Shown piece after piece: positions 16,498 to 25,686 of a DNA stretch of 64,000 nt (the stretch's first letter is position 1; each line of letters begins with the position of its first letter). The notes under the pieces were generated by a model. That model was not told the DNA's origin. It was given only the letters and a program-made list of their open reading frames with translations, and did not search any database. The DNA is from Legionella spiritensis. GTDB taxonomy: Bacteria > Pseudomonadota > Gammaproteobacteria > Legionellales > Legionellaceae. A program made the position numbers and the translations under genes. Location: the NCBI RefSeq assembly GCF_900186965.1, contig NZ_LT906457.1, positions 2,630,501 through 2,694,500 of the forward strand, given 5' to 3'.

Positions 16498-19002
16498 ATG
16501 GTTACCAGAAAAAAAATTCGAGATAATCTGGATGCACTCACCAAGTTGATTGAACAGTTTCATCAACATGTGGGAGATCATTCCATTGATGTGTTTTTAT
16601 CAGAAATTACAAGCATCGAGGAACAGGCAAAGCACACCTCGAAACAGGAAACCTTGGCAGCCATTCATAAACAAAGCGCCTATCTTAAAAAGAAGATACA
16701 CGTAGCCATCTTAAACGTCCTGATTAATCTTGCTAATCCCCTAAACAGTAAAACAGAGGTTAATCCCGTTGTCCCGAACACAGAAAACATGCTCAATCCC
16801 CAATACGTTAATACGCTTCGCAAGGCGTTGCAAAATGAAATTGATTATCCCAAAAGCACAACCAGTTCCCAGGGGATAACCTACCTCATAACAAGATACC
16901 GCCAACTGGTTGATAAACAATATGGTGTTTATCCGGTTGCCGAGACCCTGCCGGGGCTGCAGGTACTGAAGGTATCAAAGAAAAAAAAGAGCCGGCCTGC
17001 CTACATAGCTCCCCCGGCAATTCAGCCGACCATCATTGAACTGGTTCAAAAACGAAAAGATCTGCGCCCGGCTATGAAAGAACGAAGAGAAGTTCTTGAT
17101 AAATTACTGGAACTTCATCGCACAAGACTGGAAAATGATTTATCCAAGGAACAACTGGCCGATCCCTTGATCAATGACCAGGTTCATAAAATCAAATTAA
17201 TTTATGAGGAGCAATTGCTTCCGTTTGTACAAACGAGACAGCAGACGATCAGGGAATTGAGTCTGATTCGAAAATGGCAAACCGATCAACTGATTCCTGC
17301 GGAAAAAAAAGACGCGTTGCAATCAGCGCAAAGGAAACATGGTCTTATCAGCGGCGTCCAGCTATATAACAAACTACTGAAACTCGATCAAAACACGCTG
17401 GACAAATACGACCAATCTATTTCCGAACTTAATCAAGCGACGAATTTGATTTCTCATCGTATCATCGAGATGGAATCCGTTAAAGTCGTTCCTGATCCAG
17501 CTGATATTTCCGTACGCCAACACCATGAAGAACCCACCAAATCGAAATCACAAACCACGAATATCGGCGCACGTCTGCAACAATTCAGACTGGAATTGGC
17601 TCATCTGGAGCTGGCATTTCAGGAAATAACAACGCTCATTGAGCAAACCTGGCAGCGTGAAACAACACTGGTTGACGACGAGCCGACCGTCAGGGAGTTA
17701 CTTGATGAACATAACAAGATTTTCAAGGAAGCTCAGGTTGTTATCGAAAATAAAAAATCAGACGACCATGAATTGAACGGGCCTCTCGCCCATCAAACCA
17801 TACCTTTGGAAAGCGACCGAATCGAGCTGCAAATTACACATACGAAAGCAGCTATTGAACAATTAGGAAAGATAAAAAACGCTCTCATGGAGAACAAGGT
17901 GTTGCTGAGCCATGCTGAGTTAGGTGCTGAGAAAGAGCGTCAAAATACCGAAAGCATTTATCAATCTCATATCAAAATAAATATCCGGGAAAACCTGGAA
18001 AAACTGGCAACCATAAAAAAAACACCCGCTTACTATAATAACCAGACAAAGCAGACGATTGCTCAAGCGGAGCAGATACTCAAAAGTTATTTAGAATCCT
18101 ATACAAAAGGTGGTCAGGATTACCTTATAAATCAACAATATACAAGAAAAACCTTGCTGGACAGGAAAGCGCTTGCGGAATCACGCATTACAAAAGCCAT
18201 GGCTCCCATAGACGATATAGTAAAAGAAACCAATATGGCCTTTTACTATAAATTGGTTCAATACGATATAAATACCCGGATTGCCGAACTGGAAGCATTA
18301 AAAAGCACTGATCTGGCCATGGTGGGTCAATGTCCTGGCGTTGAAGATTTAAAGAGAAACTTTAACTCATTGCCAAAACCTCGCAATAGCTACGTGTCTG
18401 ACATTGTAAGCCTGGATTTTGAACGGTTGCGCAATATTCATCTCGCATTAAGAGTCAGGGAAGAGTTCGCAAGACAATTACAGCAGCAAATGATCGAGCG
18501 TCAGGAAAGCCCTGAAGTTGCAACCGTTGATCAATTGATTCGAAACATTGACAGCGAAAAAACTCGTATTGAACACAAGTACAGAAACAGGGAACATCCG
18601 GATCCGCGTCTCGCTATCCTTGATCCGATGCTTACCCAATTACGCACCCATCGTGATGATTACACGCATCTAAAGGTAGACAAGCAAGCGTTCATAGGCA
18701 ATGTTCTTAATGTTATCCATGGCAGCCTTGCAGACAACAAGCTCGCGCGTCTGACCAATGATGTCCTCCATCCTTTTTTAAGGTTTTTCCGGGAAAAACT
18801 GTTTCAACCCGTCAGCAATTTAATAAAACGTATTTCCGGAGATACTTACAAACCTTCCTTTTTTGCGAATAAAACGGAAAGCGATATAGGCGAATGGGCG
18901 CAAGACGCGCATGAAAAACTCCGTGTAATCCATACCAATTTGGAGCGTATCGAACACGGGATACCAATGATACCGGACAATGCGAGGGGATCTACCTTTT
19001 AG
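16498..19002 (+). CDS. large coiled-coil protein of unknown function (Dot/Icm effector candidate)
   Basis: 834 residues with no recognised enzyme domain. Most of the length is charged and helical with heptad-like stretches, for example around residues 180-330 and 360-500, predicting long coiled coils. No signal peptide or membrane segment was seen. The C-terminal 120 residues carry a short amphipathic or hydrophobic region (VLHPFLRFFREKLFQPV) before a hydrophilic tail. A PmrA box lies upstream, and PmrA activates many Dot/Icm effector genes in Legionella, so effector status is inferred. GAGG precedes the ATG. It converges on the WipA/B-like gene with only 3 bases between stops. Confidence 0.7.
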   Translation: MVTRKKIRDNLDALTKLIEQFHQHVGDHSIDVFLSEITSIEEQAKHTSKQETLAAIHKQSAYLKKKIHVAILNVLINLANPLNSKTEVNPVVPNTENMLNPQYVNTLRKALQNEIDYPKSTTSSQGITYLITRYRQLVDKQYGVYPVAETLPGLQVLKVSKKKKSRPAYIAPPAIQPTIIELVQKRKDLRPAMKERREVLDKLLELHRTRLENDLSKEQLADPLINDQVHKIKLIYEEQLLPFVQTRQQTIRELSLIRKWQTDQLIPAEKKDALQSAQRKHGLISGVQLYNKLLKLDQNTLDKYDQSISELNQATNLISHRIIEMESVKVVPDPADISVRQHHEEPTKSKSQTTNIGARLQQFRLELAHLELAFQEITTLIEQTWQRETTLVDDEPTVRELLDEHNKIFKEAQVVIENKKSDDHELNGPLAHQTIPLESDRIELQITHTKAAIEQLGKIKNALMENKVLLSHAELGAEKERQNTESIYQSHIKINIRENLEKLATIKKTPAYYNNQTKQTIAQAEQILKSYLESYTKGGQDYLINQQYTRKTLLDRKALAESRITKAMAPIDDIVKETNMAFYYKLVQYDINTRIAELEALKSTDLAMVGQCPGVEDLKRNFNSLPKPRNSYVSDIVSLDFERLRNIHLALRVREEFARQLQQQMIERQESPEVATVDQLIRNIDSEKTRIEHKYRNREHPDPRLAILDPMLTQLRTHRDDYTHLKVDKQAFIGNVLNVIHGSLADNKLARLTNDVLHPFLRFFREKLFQPVSNLIKRISGDTYKPSFFANKTESDIGEWAQDAHEKLRVIHTNLERIEHGIPMIPDNARGSTF

Positions 19003-19005
19003 TCA

Positions 19006-20634
19006 TCATTTAAAGGCACGGGGCAAGGTTATCCCGGGTATTGCCTTGTAGACTCCTTTATCTTCAGCATGAGACGTCGTCTCATGGCATGGTCGCACCG
19101 TGGTGGTTTGAACAGTACGATCAAGAGCGGTTATATCCTGCTCTCCTACCGGTTTTCCCAGCCGACTTAATTGTTTAAGACTACCGTTGCAATCCCTGGC
19201 TGAAGAGGTATTACCGGATTTCGCATCCGCCCTGTATTGCGCTTGCAAGCCAAACTCATCCGAATCCAGCACTTTATAGCGTAAAACATTACGAAGATAA
19301 AATTCCGCATCCCTTTTATCCACTTCTTTATACCGGTTTTCCTTCAGAAATTGAAAGACGTTGTTGATTTTTTTCTCCTCGGTTTTTCGCGCTTCCTTGC
19401 CGCAAAGCGTATCAAGATTGTGAACGTAGGGAAGTCGACTCTGAAAGGAATCATGGCCGTGAACATAAGTCACAGTATAACCATTATGGCATTGGGGTCT
19501 TGCGTCGCTGGTTTCCTTGTCCTGGTTCCAGCGATTCCATATCAGATATATCAAGGGGTACGCCGCTCTTTCTTCTTCAGACATATTTGTTTTATCGGCA
19601 ATTTGATCATTATGAAACAGCGTATGGATAATGTTGTTATTAATATAAGATTGAAACTGGTTATTGATTTGTTCTATGGTTTCTGCCAGACCCTCTTTAG
19701 TGGCATCGTCATAAACGACGCCCAGGCGGCTAGCCAATAATTGAATAGTGTCCAGACGAATGGGGGCATGACTGAATAAAGTGATGCCTTCCTCACTGAT
19801 GGTGTAATCAATAATTTTTAAATCGGATTTATAACCATCGATGAGCTGGTTTAATTCATTCACCGTCACAATGCCTTGTTCCAGCAATATCTTCAATCCC
19901 CAAAAAGAAGTGATTTGAAAATCAGGAATATTACCCATAGGTTTCCATTCATCACCTTGCAGGAATTTTTCGTAGGCATAGATAAATTCGCAACCATGAT
20001 TGGATATCGTGTCATGTTTTTTGATCTGGTTCTGGTGCAAAAAATCAAGAATTTTTAAAGTAAAATAATCACAGAAGCCGCGATCGGACACTTCATCACC
20101 AAGCAAGCGAATCAAGGCTTTGTGATCATGAATTTCCAGGCTTTCCATGAATTGGTGAAACTGCGCAACCAAGTGCAACAATTTGTCTTTCGGTTCCAGC
20201 AATTTACCTTGCAGATTTTTTTCATTTTCGAGGGCCGTCTGCAAATCGGCCGTTGCCTGTTGATAGCGGTGGATTAATGACTGGTATTGCGGTCTATCCG
20301 GAGTAACGCCAAGCGATAATTGCTTCTCGATACCAGCCAGTTTTTCTTTGATATTTGCTTTTTTTATTTGCGCAAACTGCAGCAGGGTACGGTTTTCCTG
20401 ATATTGCTCAATGATATCCCCGTATTGTTCATAGATAAAAACAAAGCGTTGATAAGCGTCCCTGACATTGGCGATCTCTTTTTTAAACCGGATTATCCGG
20501 TGACGGAAAAGGAAGTGGAGCAGTTTGACGGTATTACCATGCAAGTCACCGAGAGTCAGGGAACCGGAATGGCCTTCCAGAAAGTCAGGGTAGCTATAAA
20601 TATCAATATTTTTATTTATAAGGCGGTTGGACAT
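19006..20634 (-). CDS. WipA/WipB-like metallophosphatase, effector candidate
   Basis: 542 residues. PPP-type phosphatase signatures are GDLHGN at 29-34, LLGDEVSDRGFCDYFTL, TISNHGCEF and TYVHGHDSF. Compared with the paralogue at 3245-4345 it lacks a signal peptide, carries a coiled-coil insertion at about residues 60-150 between the first two motifs, and has a longer C-terminal tail. WipA has the same general plan of phosphatase core plus helical hairpin, so a host-directed protein phosphatase delivered by Dot/Icm is the favoured reading. Whether it acts on phosphotyrosine or phosphoserine/threonine cannot be read here. Confidence 0.82.
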   Translation of the reverse strand: MSNRLINKNIDIYSYPDFLEGHSGSLTLGDLHGNTVKLLHFLFRHRIIRFKKEIANVRDAYQRFVFIYEQYGDIIEQYQENRTLLQFAQIKKANIKEKLAGIEKQLSLGVTPDRPQYQSLIHRYQQATADLQTALENEKNLQGKLLEPKDKLLHLVAQFHQFMESLEIHDHKALIRLLGDEVSDRGFCDYFTLKILDFLHQNQIKKHDTISNHGCEFIYAYEKFLQGDEWKPMGNIPDFQITSFWGLKILLEQGIVTVNELNQLIDGYKSDLKIIDYTISEEGITLFSHAPIRLDTIQLLASRLGVVYDDATKEGLAETIEQINNQFQSYINNNIIHTLFHNDQIADKTNMSEEERAAYPLIYLIWNRWNQDKETSDARPQCHNGYTVTYVHGHDSFQSRLPYVHNLDTLCGKEARKTEEKKINNVFQFLKENRYKEVDKRDAEFYLRNVLRYKVLDSDEFGLQAQYRADAKSGNTSSARDCNGSLKQLSRLGKPVGEQDITALDRTVQTTTVRPCHETTSHAEDKGVYKAIPGITLPRAFK

Positions 20635-20692
20635 GCAAGAACCTGATTACGAGCAACCCATCTTGATCAAACAATTTTGTGGCATTTATACA

Positions 20693-20717
20693 ATGAGCCT
20701 ATACCAGATAGGCTCAT
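20693..20717. promoter_or_regulatory. perfect inverted repeat between phosphatase and rhlE genes
   Basis: ATGAGCCTAT-ACCAG-ATAGGCTCAT has 10-base perfect arms. It lies upstream of the phosphatase start and downstream of the helicase stop, with no T-run on either side. It could be an operator or a weak terminator. Confidence 0.4.
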
Positions 20718-20807
20718 AATAAAACAAAACTTGTCTAAAACATCAAAATTCGGAGAAAAACTATTCTCAATGAAGGATTGTCGACATGGATCCGCAAGGC
20801 ATTACCG

Positions 20808-22064
20808 TTATACTTTCTTTGGGGTTCTTCCAAATGTTTTTCGGGCTTTTTGAGGATTGGAGCCGTAACCCCTTTTTTTATTAATGCCAGACTTATTGGG
20901 AGAGGAAGGTGCCACAAAAGCCGGTAAATGATGTTGTGGTTCAAACTCATCAATACTGATGCGGTCAAGCTTTTGTTTCATTAATTTTTCAATGGATTGT
21001 AACTGCGTCGCCTCATCCGCACTGACCAGCGACACAGCAAGACCTGTTTCCCCGGCACGCCCGGTACGCCCTATACGGTGCACATAATCTTCTGGAACCT
21101 GCGGCAAGTCAAAATTCACCACGCAAGGTAATTTCTCAATATCAATACCACGTGCCGCAATATCAGTAGCGACAAGAATATGGACCTTCCCGGTCTTGAA
21201 ATCCGCTAACGCCTTCGTTCTCTGGGATTGTGATTTGTTACCGTGAATCGCCGCGGAATGAATCTGGCTTTCAGCCAATTGCTTTACCAATTTGTTGGCA
21301 CCATGTTTTGTTCGTGAAAATACCAGGGTTTGTCCCCATTTATTTTTGTGGATTAAGTGACTGAGAAGCGCGTGTTTGCGATTTTTATCCACAGGATGAA
21401 TGTATTGTTTGACGGAGACAGCCGTCGTGTTTCTAAGGGCAACATCAATCTCCAGAGGCTGATTCAATATACTTTTTGCCAATGTACGGATTTCTGTACT
21501 GAACGTAGCGGAGAACATAAGATTTTGCCGCTTGGAAGGCAATAATTTAATGATTCTTTTAATGTCATGGATAAAACCCATGTCCAACATGCGATCCGCT
21601 TCATCAAGCACCAGGGTATCGACGTCATCCAATCGGAGTGCGCCTTGCTTCTGCAAGTCCAGCAGACGCCCGGGTGTTGCCACTAAAAGTTCCACACCGA
21701 CGCTCAGTTTCCTGATCTGAGGGTTAATTTTAACGCCTCCGAATACAACTTCTGCCCGCAGCGGCAAGTGTCGTCCATACTGGATTATATTGTCATAAAC
21801 CTGGGCCGCTAATTCGCGGGTAGGCGTCAGGATTAATACCTTTGTGCCACGGGGTTTGCTACGCGGCTTCTGATTTGTTTGCTGCAAAATAGGTAAAACG
21901 AAGCTTGCCGTTTTGCCCGTGCCTGTTTGCGCGGAGGCTAGCAAATCGTGGCCACGTAAAATAACCGGAATGGTTTGCGCCTGAATGGGTGTCGGTTCGC
22001 TGTAACCCATTTCATTAACAGCGTTAATTAAAGGGTCAATAAGTCCCAATGCTTTGAAATTCAT
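20808..22064 (-). CDS. rhlE: DEAD-box ATP-dependent RNA helicase RhlE
   Basis: 418 residues with the full DEAD-box set: Q-motif [10 protein letters not shown], Walker [21 protein letters not shown] in [22 protein letters not shown] and HRIGRTGR. A short basic C-terminal tail follows, as in RhlE-type helicases that remodel RNA during ribosome assembly and mRNA decay. Stand-alone gene on the minus strand. RhlE is favoured over CsdA/DbpA because no C-terminal RNA-binding domain is present. Confidence 0.93.
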   Translation of the reverse strand: MNFKALGLIDPLINAVNEMGYSEPTPIQAQTIPVILRGHDLLASAQTGTGKTASFVLPILQQTNQKPRSKPRGTKVLILTPTRELAAQVYDNIIQYGRHLPLRAEVVFGGVKINPQIRKLSVGVELLVATPGRLLDLQKQGALRLDDVDTLVLDEADRMLDMGFIHDIKRIIKLLPSKRQNLMFSATFSTEIRTLAKSILNQPLEIDVALRNTTAVSVKQYIHPVDKNRKHALLSHLIHKNKWGQTLVFSRTKHGANKLVKQLAESQIHSAAIHGNKSQSQRTKALADFKTGKVHILVATDIAARGIDIEKLPCVVNFDLPQVPEDYVHRIGRTGRAGETGLAVSLVSADEATQLQSIEKLMKQKLDRISIDEFEPQHHLPAFVAPSSPNKSGINKKRGYGSNPQKARKTFGRTPKKV

Positions 22065-22256
22065 GAATTTTCCTTATAGATACACCCCGATCAGCATTTG
22101 GCGTTGGGATAAATCTGTTGATGAAGCCACTTACGGTTTTTACGTTATAAGAAACCCATAGTGGCCAACTATTGGACAATTATACCACGAATTATCAAAG
22201 TATGTTATCGATTTGAAAAATTCCTGGTCGAGTGGCATAAACCACCCCGTAACAAA

Positions 22257-23441
22257 TCAATAACCTGTTTTTTGCGGAATATAACTTCTTAATTGTTGCG
22301 CAAACTGACGTAACGCCTCCAGGCCGGATTCTTCCGCCTGTTTGCACCACACTTGCAATGACTCGATCAATTCGCTTTGGGATGAGGCGGTTTTCAACCA
22401 GATCTGCTGCAGCGATTGCCGATAACTATACACCAGTTGCAAGGGCTCAAAATGATGCAGCATGGCTTGCAAACGCGAATGGGCACTCGGTGATAACAAC
22501 CGTTCCTGCCGCCTTAGGAGACGCCCGCAACGATGAAACAAGCGCTTGCTCTCCTTGCACTTGACACTGTTACGCTTTTCATGAAGAAGAACGGGATAAA
22601 CGACACGTTTGTAATAATCAGACATCACCTGATAGCGGTTACCGATAACGGCCTTGACCGTTTCCAGATCAACCTGGCATTTGCCTTCTTCCTTCTGAAA
22701 TTTTGGGGGTAGTTTTTTAACTTTGGCCAATCCCAGAAAAGATAAACAGCGTATATACATCCAGCCTAAATCAAACTCCCACCACTTCACTGAAAATTTA
22801 GCCGAGGAAGCAAAGGTGTGGTGATTATTATGTAATTCCTCGCCACCGATGCACAATCCCCAGGGGATAACATTGGTTGAGGCATCCGGACATTCAAAAT
22901 TACGGTAACCCCAATAATGGCCAACGCCATTAACAACACCGGCAGAAATCGGGATCCAAAGCATCTGAATCGCCCATATCGTTACCCCTGGAATGCCAAA
23001 TAACAACAGATCCAGCAAGAACATGAGCAATATCCCCTTGGCACTATGGCGGGTGTACAACCTGCGCTCTATCCAGTCTTTTGGAGTGCCGTGTGAATAT
23101 TTTGCGATCATATCCTTGTCTTTGGCCGCTTCACGATATAATTCGGGTACTTCCCAAAATACTTTTTTCAACCCGAACAAGGCAGGGCTATGAGGATCGC
23201 CCGCGACATCAGTGGTTGCATGGTGTTTCCGATGAATAGCGACCCATTCCGCAGTCACCATACCGGTCGTTAGCCATAGCCAAAATCGAAAAAAATGACT
23301 AACCACAGGATGCAGGGTCAAGGCACGATGAGTTTGATAGCGATGTAAATAGATAGTGACTGACGCAATAGTAATTTGTGTCAGGATGATACAGGCCCCA
23401 AAAAAGCCCCAAAAGGATAAATTTAATAAACCAAACATCAC
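22257..23441 (-). CDS. membrane fatty-acid (acyl-CoA delta-9 type) desaturase
   Basis: A 394-residue integral membrane di-iron desaturase. The three histidine clusters are complete: HRYQTHR, HRKHH and HNNHH. Hydrophobic segments flank them as in stearoyl-CoA desaturases. It introduces a double bond into acyl chains, probably to adjust membrane fluidity. The C-terminal 130 residues are extra, hydrophilic and helical, beyond the usual desaturase core. GGAGTGA precedes the ATG and overlaps the stop of a small upstream frame. Confidence 0.92.
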   Translation of the reverse strand: MMFGLLNLSFWGFFGACIILTQITIASVTIYLHRYQTHRALTLHPVVSHFFRFWLWLTTGMVTAEWVAIHRKHHATTDVAGDPHSPALFGLKKVFWEVPELYREAAKDKDMIAKYSHGTPKDWIERRLYTRHSAKGILLMFLLDLLLFGIPGVTIWAIQMLWIPISAGVVNGVGHYWGYRNFECPDASTNVIPWGLCIGGEELHNNHHTFASSAKFSVKWWEFDLGWMYIRCLSFLGLAKVKKLPPKFQKEEGKCQVDLETVKAVIGNRYQVMSDYYKRVVYPVLLHEKRNSVKCKESKRLFHRCGRLLRRQERLLSPSAHSRLQAMLHHFEPLQLVYSYRQSLQQIWLKTASSQSELIESLQVWCKQAEESGLEALRQFAQQLRSYIPQKTGY

Positions 23442-23445
23442 AAAG

Positions 23446-23652
23446 TCACTCCATAAAATCAGAATTTTCTTCTACAGAGAGCCGTTTTTTAAAATCTCTA
23501 TGGAGAAAACCATCCAAACAATCAAAACCGTACGTAGTCTGCCAGGATTTCCAGGGCGTATTGCGATTTCGACATAAATCGCTGTTATAACGATACAAAG
23601 AAACCTTCATCCGTTGAAATGGGTCACGATCCTCTGTTTTCGCCGCATACAT
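23446..23652 (-). CDS. possible small protein upstream of the desaturase
   Basis: A 68-residue frame whose TGA lies inside the desaturase ribosome-binding site, an arrangement suited to translational coupling. CCGGAAAG lies just before its ATG. The product is rich in charged and aromatic residues, has no membrane segment and matches no family I know. It may be a chance frame. Confidence 0.35.
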   Translation of the reverse strand: MYAAKTEDRDPFQRMKVSLYRYNSDLCRNRNTPWKSWQTTYGFDCLDGFLHRDFKKRLSVEENSDFME

Positions 23653-23765
23653 ACTTTCCGGAGAGACAGATTACCACATATAGCCTAGATATTTCAGTAT
23701 TTCATGTCATCGTTTTATCACATCACCCTATTTTATCAGGCGCCCCCTGTTTTTTGCGCGAAAAA

Positions 23766-23788
23766 AAAGCCTCACAAAAGAGGCTCTT
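23766..23788 (-). terminator. intrinsic terminator of the porin gene
   Basis: On the minus strand AGCCTC-TTTTGT-GAGGCT is followed by a run of eight T, a textbook intrinsic terminator about 20 bases after the porin stop codon. Confidence 0.88.
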
Positions 23789-23806
23789 AAGGAAGAAGCA
23801 GCAAGA

Positions 23807-24820
23807 TCAGGCATAAGCCGTCAGGCTGATATAAGGGCCGCGGAATCCAAAACTGTTGGTTTCTTTCCCGCCTACTCTCTGAATACTGCCAAAGGCCAGT
23901 GTTCCTCGTATGGTATCCATTGAATCGATATATTCATTCACCTGAAACCCTGCTTCAACCACCACATTGGTATCATTTGCAAACGTGTGACTGTAATCGA
24001 TTCCCAGTTTGCCGGTCAGGCTATTAACGATTCTATCATTTTTAGGCCAGACAAAATTAAAGTCCACACCGGCCAGATTGACAAAGGAATGTGAGTCGAT
24101 TTTGCCGACAATCAACGCATAATCAAAATAGCCAACCAGTCCAAACCCTTGGCCAAGCGTGTAGTTACCATCCAGACTAAGCATGGGGCCGGCGCCGTCA
24201 AATTTGCTAATCATATTACCCGGAGCCGCGAAAGTAAGCTGGTGTTTCAATTCGGCATAGCGAACACCTATGGATGGACGAATAAAGAAATTACCGGAAA
24301 CGTCACTGTATTTTCTACCCACCTTCAAGTCGACCTGATTCACTTCATACTTTAAATAGGCGTCACTCACAAAGCCCGGCGTCGGTGGAATAACCGCGTC
24401 AGGGAACAGGATGCTTCCAAATCCAATGGAGCCGTCGGAAAAATCATTGACCGCATGAGTTGTATTATCTAGAAACAAATAACTGATTTCGACATTATTG
24501 GCTGACTCGGGAAAGTTATATCCCACTTTAACGCTGCCGGCCCAGTCATGCTCCGGATCAAAAGGCTTGCTTCGAGCGGTAAAACTTGCCTGTCCGGCAT
24601 ACAACCAGCTGTCGGTTACCTGACCGATCCCCGTCTCGCTTGGCCTCACATAATAACCGGTAACCCCGGCATAGAATCCACCATTGACTTTGAACGCGCA
24701 TAACACGGAAGTACAAATCGGACCATCCTTATCAAGCGCCTTGACACCGGCCGTACCACCAAAAGCAGTCCCAACCAGACACAATCCGGCTATGGCCATA
24801 GATAAACATTTTTTATTCAC
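23807..24820 (-). CDS. Legionella major outer membrane protein family porin
   Basis: 337 residues with a signal peptide (MNKKCLSMAIAGLCLVGTAFG). The mature start carries a two-cysteine segment (GPICTSVLCAF) followed by GGFYAGVTGYYVRP and alternating beta strands ending in an aromatic-rich C-terminus (GPYISLTAYA), as in the Legionella_OMP family. These proteins are abundant beta-barrel porins in the outer membrane. This is the clearest genus marker in the window. AAGGAGTGA precedes the ATG and an intrinsic terminator follows. Confidence 0.92.
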   Translation of the reverse strand: MNKKCLSMAIAGLCLVGTAFGGTAGVKALDKDGPICTSVLCAFKVNGGFYAGVTGYYVRPSETGIGQVTDSWLYAGQASFTARSKPFDPEHDWAGSVKVGYNFPESANNVEISYLFLDNTTHAVNDFSDGSIGFGSILFPDAVIPPTPGFVSDAYLKYEVNQVDLKVGRKYSDVSGNFFIRPSIGVRYAELKHQLTFAAPGNMISKFDGAGPMLSLDGNYTLGQGFGLVGYFDYALIVGKIDSHSFVNLAGVDFNFVWPKNDRIVNSLTGKLGIDYSHTFANDTNVVVEAGFQVNEYIDSMDTIRGTLAFGSIQRVGGKETNSFGFRGPYISLTAYA

Positions 24821-25000
24821 ACATCACTCCTTGAAAATTGAATCACTCCAGTACTGTTTGTAACGAGAAACAGTATAAACGGCTTCGATATCAGCCATAC
24901 AACCCCGACATCTTAATTATGAAAGCAATAATTTTCAATAACAATTAAGCCGTTTCATGATGGCATACCCGCGGCAGCCTTGGCATAACAGGTACAAAAC

Positions 25001-25042
25001 CTTAAAATTATTAAGCATACCTTAAGATTATCAACGTATAAT
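25001..25042 (+). promoter_or_regulatory. PmrA-box promoter of the 186-residue protein gene
   Basis: ATTAAGCAT-AC-CTTAAGATT (25010-25029) gives the 9-2-9 PmrA arrangement, with a further CTTAAAATT half-site directly upstream at 25001-25009. A perfect -10 TATAAT at 25037-25042 begins 8 bases after the box. Confidence 0.75.
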
Positions 25043-25077
25043 AACGGTAATCAAAAACCAGGTGATTTTAATTATCA

Positions 25078-25638
25078 ATGTCCGTTTCAAAATGTTTGAA
25101 CACTTTTTTTAACAAAATTGAATGTCACTATGGGGATACCGTTCATCGTATTTCCCATACGATTGAACATGGCGAACTCATGGACACCGAGCATGAGGAA
25201 ATCAATTTCGTATTAAAACTCATTGCCAAATTACGGCAGGATTACGAAAAAAATCATGTTATTACTCGCCTGATGCTGGAGGAAATTCTCAAGGGAGGTC
25301 ATCTTAAATTCCAGGATGACGGCACGTTCTACCAAGAGCTTAGAGATGAGTTTCACCACACTATCTACAACCGAAACTCCTCACATAAATCATGTGTGCC
25401 GCAATACTCCTTCTCAGGCCCGATTATTAAAGAAATTTTATTTGGTGTTTCCATAGACAGGAATAATAAAAAAACCACCTGGATCCAATTTGAAAAACAT
25501 CACACCAAATCCATCGTGGAATTTGTACTGCATATCTTCGATTTTTTCATACACAAATGGAGCGGAAAAAACATCGGCCCGTTTGGTTCCTCTCACCGAA
25601 CCGAAGACTACCCTATAGTCATTTCTAAAAAACCATGA
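25078..25638 (+). CDS. hypothetical protein under a PmrA box (effector candidate)
   Basis: 186 residues, soluble, without a signal peptide. I recognise no domain. The N-terminal half is charged and helical (EHEEINFVLKLIAKLRQ), the middle has a Ser/Tyr-rich stretch, and the C-terminal part is hydrophobic and aromatic (IVEFVLHIFDFFIHKW) before a basic tail ISKKP. The strong PmrA-box promoter is the only functional clue and suggests a Dot/Icm substrate or a PmrA-regulated accessory protein. AGGTGA lies about 12 bases before the ATG. Confidence 0.65.
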   Translation: MSVSKCLNTFFNKIECHYGDTVHRISHTIEHGELMDTEHEEINFVLKLIAKLRQDYEKNHVITRLMLEEILKGGHLKFQDDGTFYQELRDEFHHTIYNRNSSHKSCVPQYSFSGPIIKEILFGVSIDRNNKKTTWIQFEKHHTKSIVEFVLHIFDFFIHKWSGKNIGPFGSSHRTEDYPIVISKKP

Positions 25639-25686
25639 GTTCGTGAATGAGTGAACCCATTACAGTTGCAAAAAACCAGAGCCTAG

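Noticed and set aside
20693-20717. Intrinsic terminator for rhlE
   Set aside because: The palindrome is perfect but has no T-run on either strand; listed as a possible operator instead.
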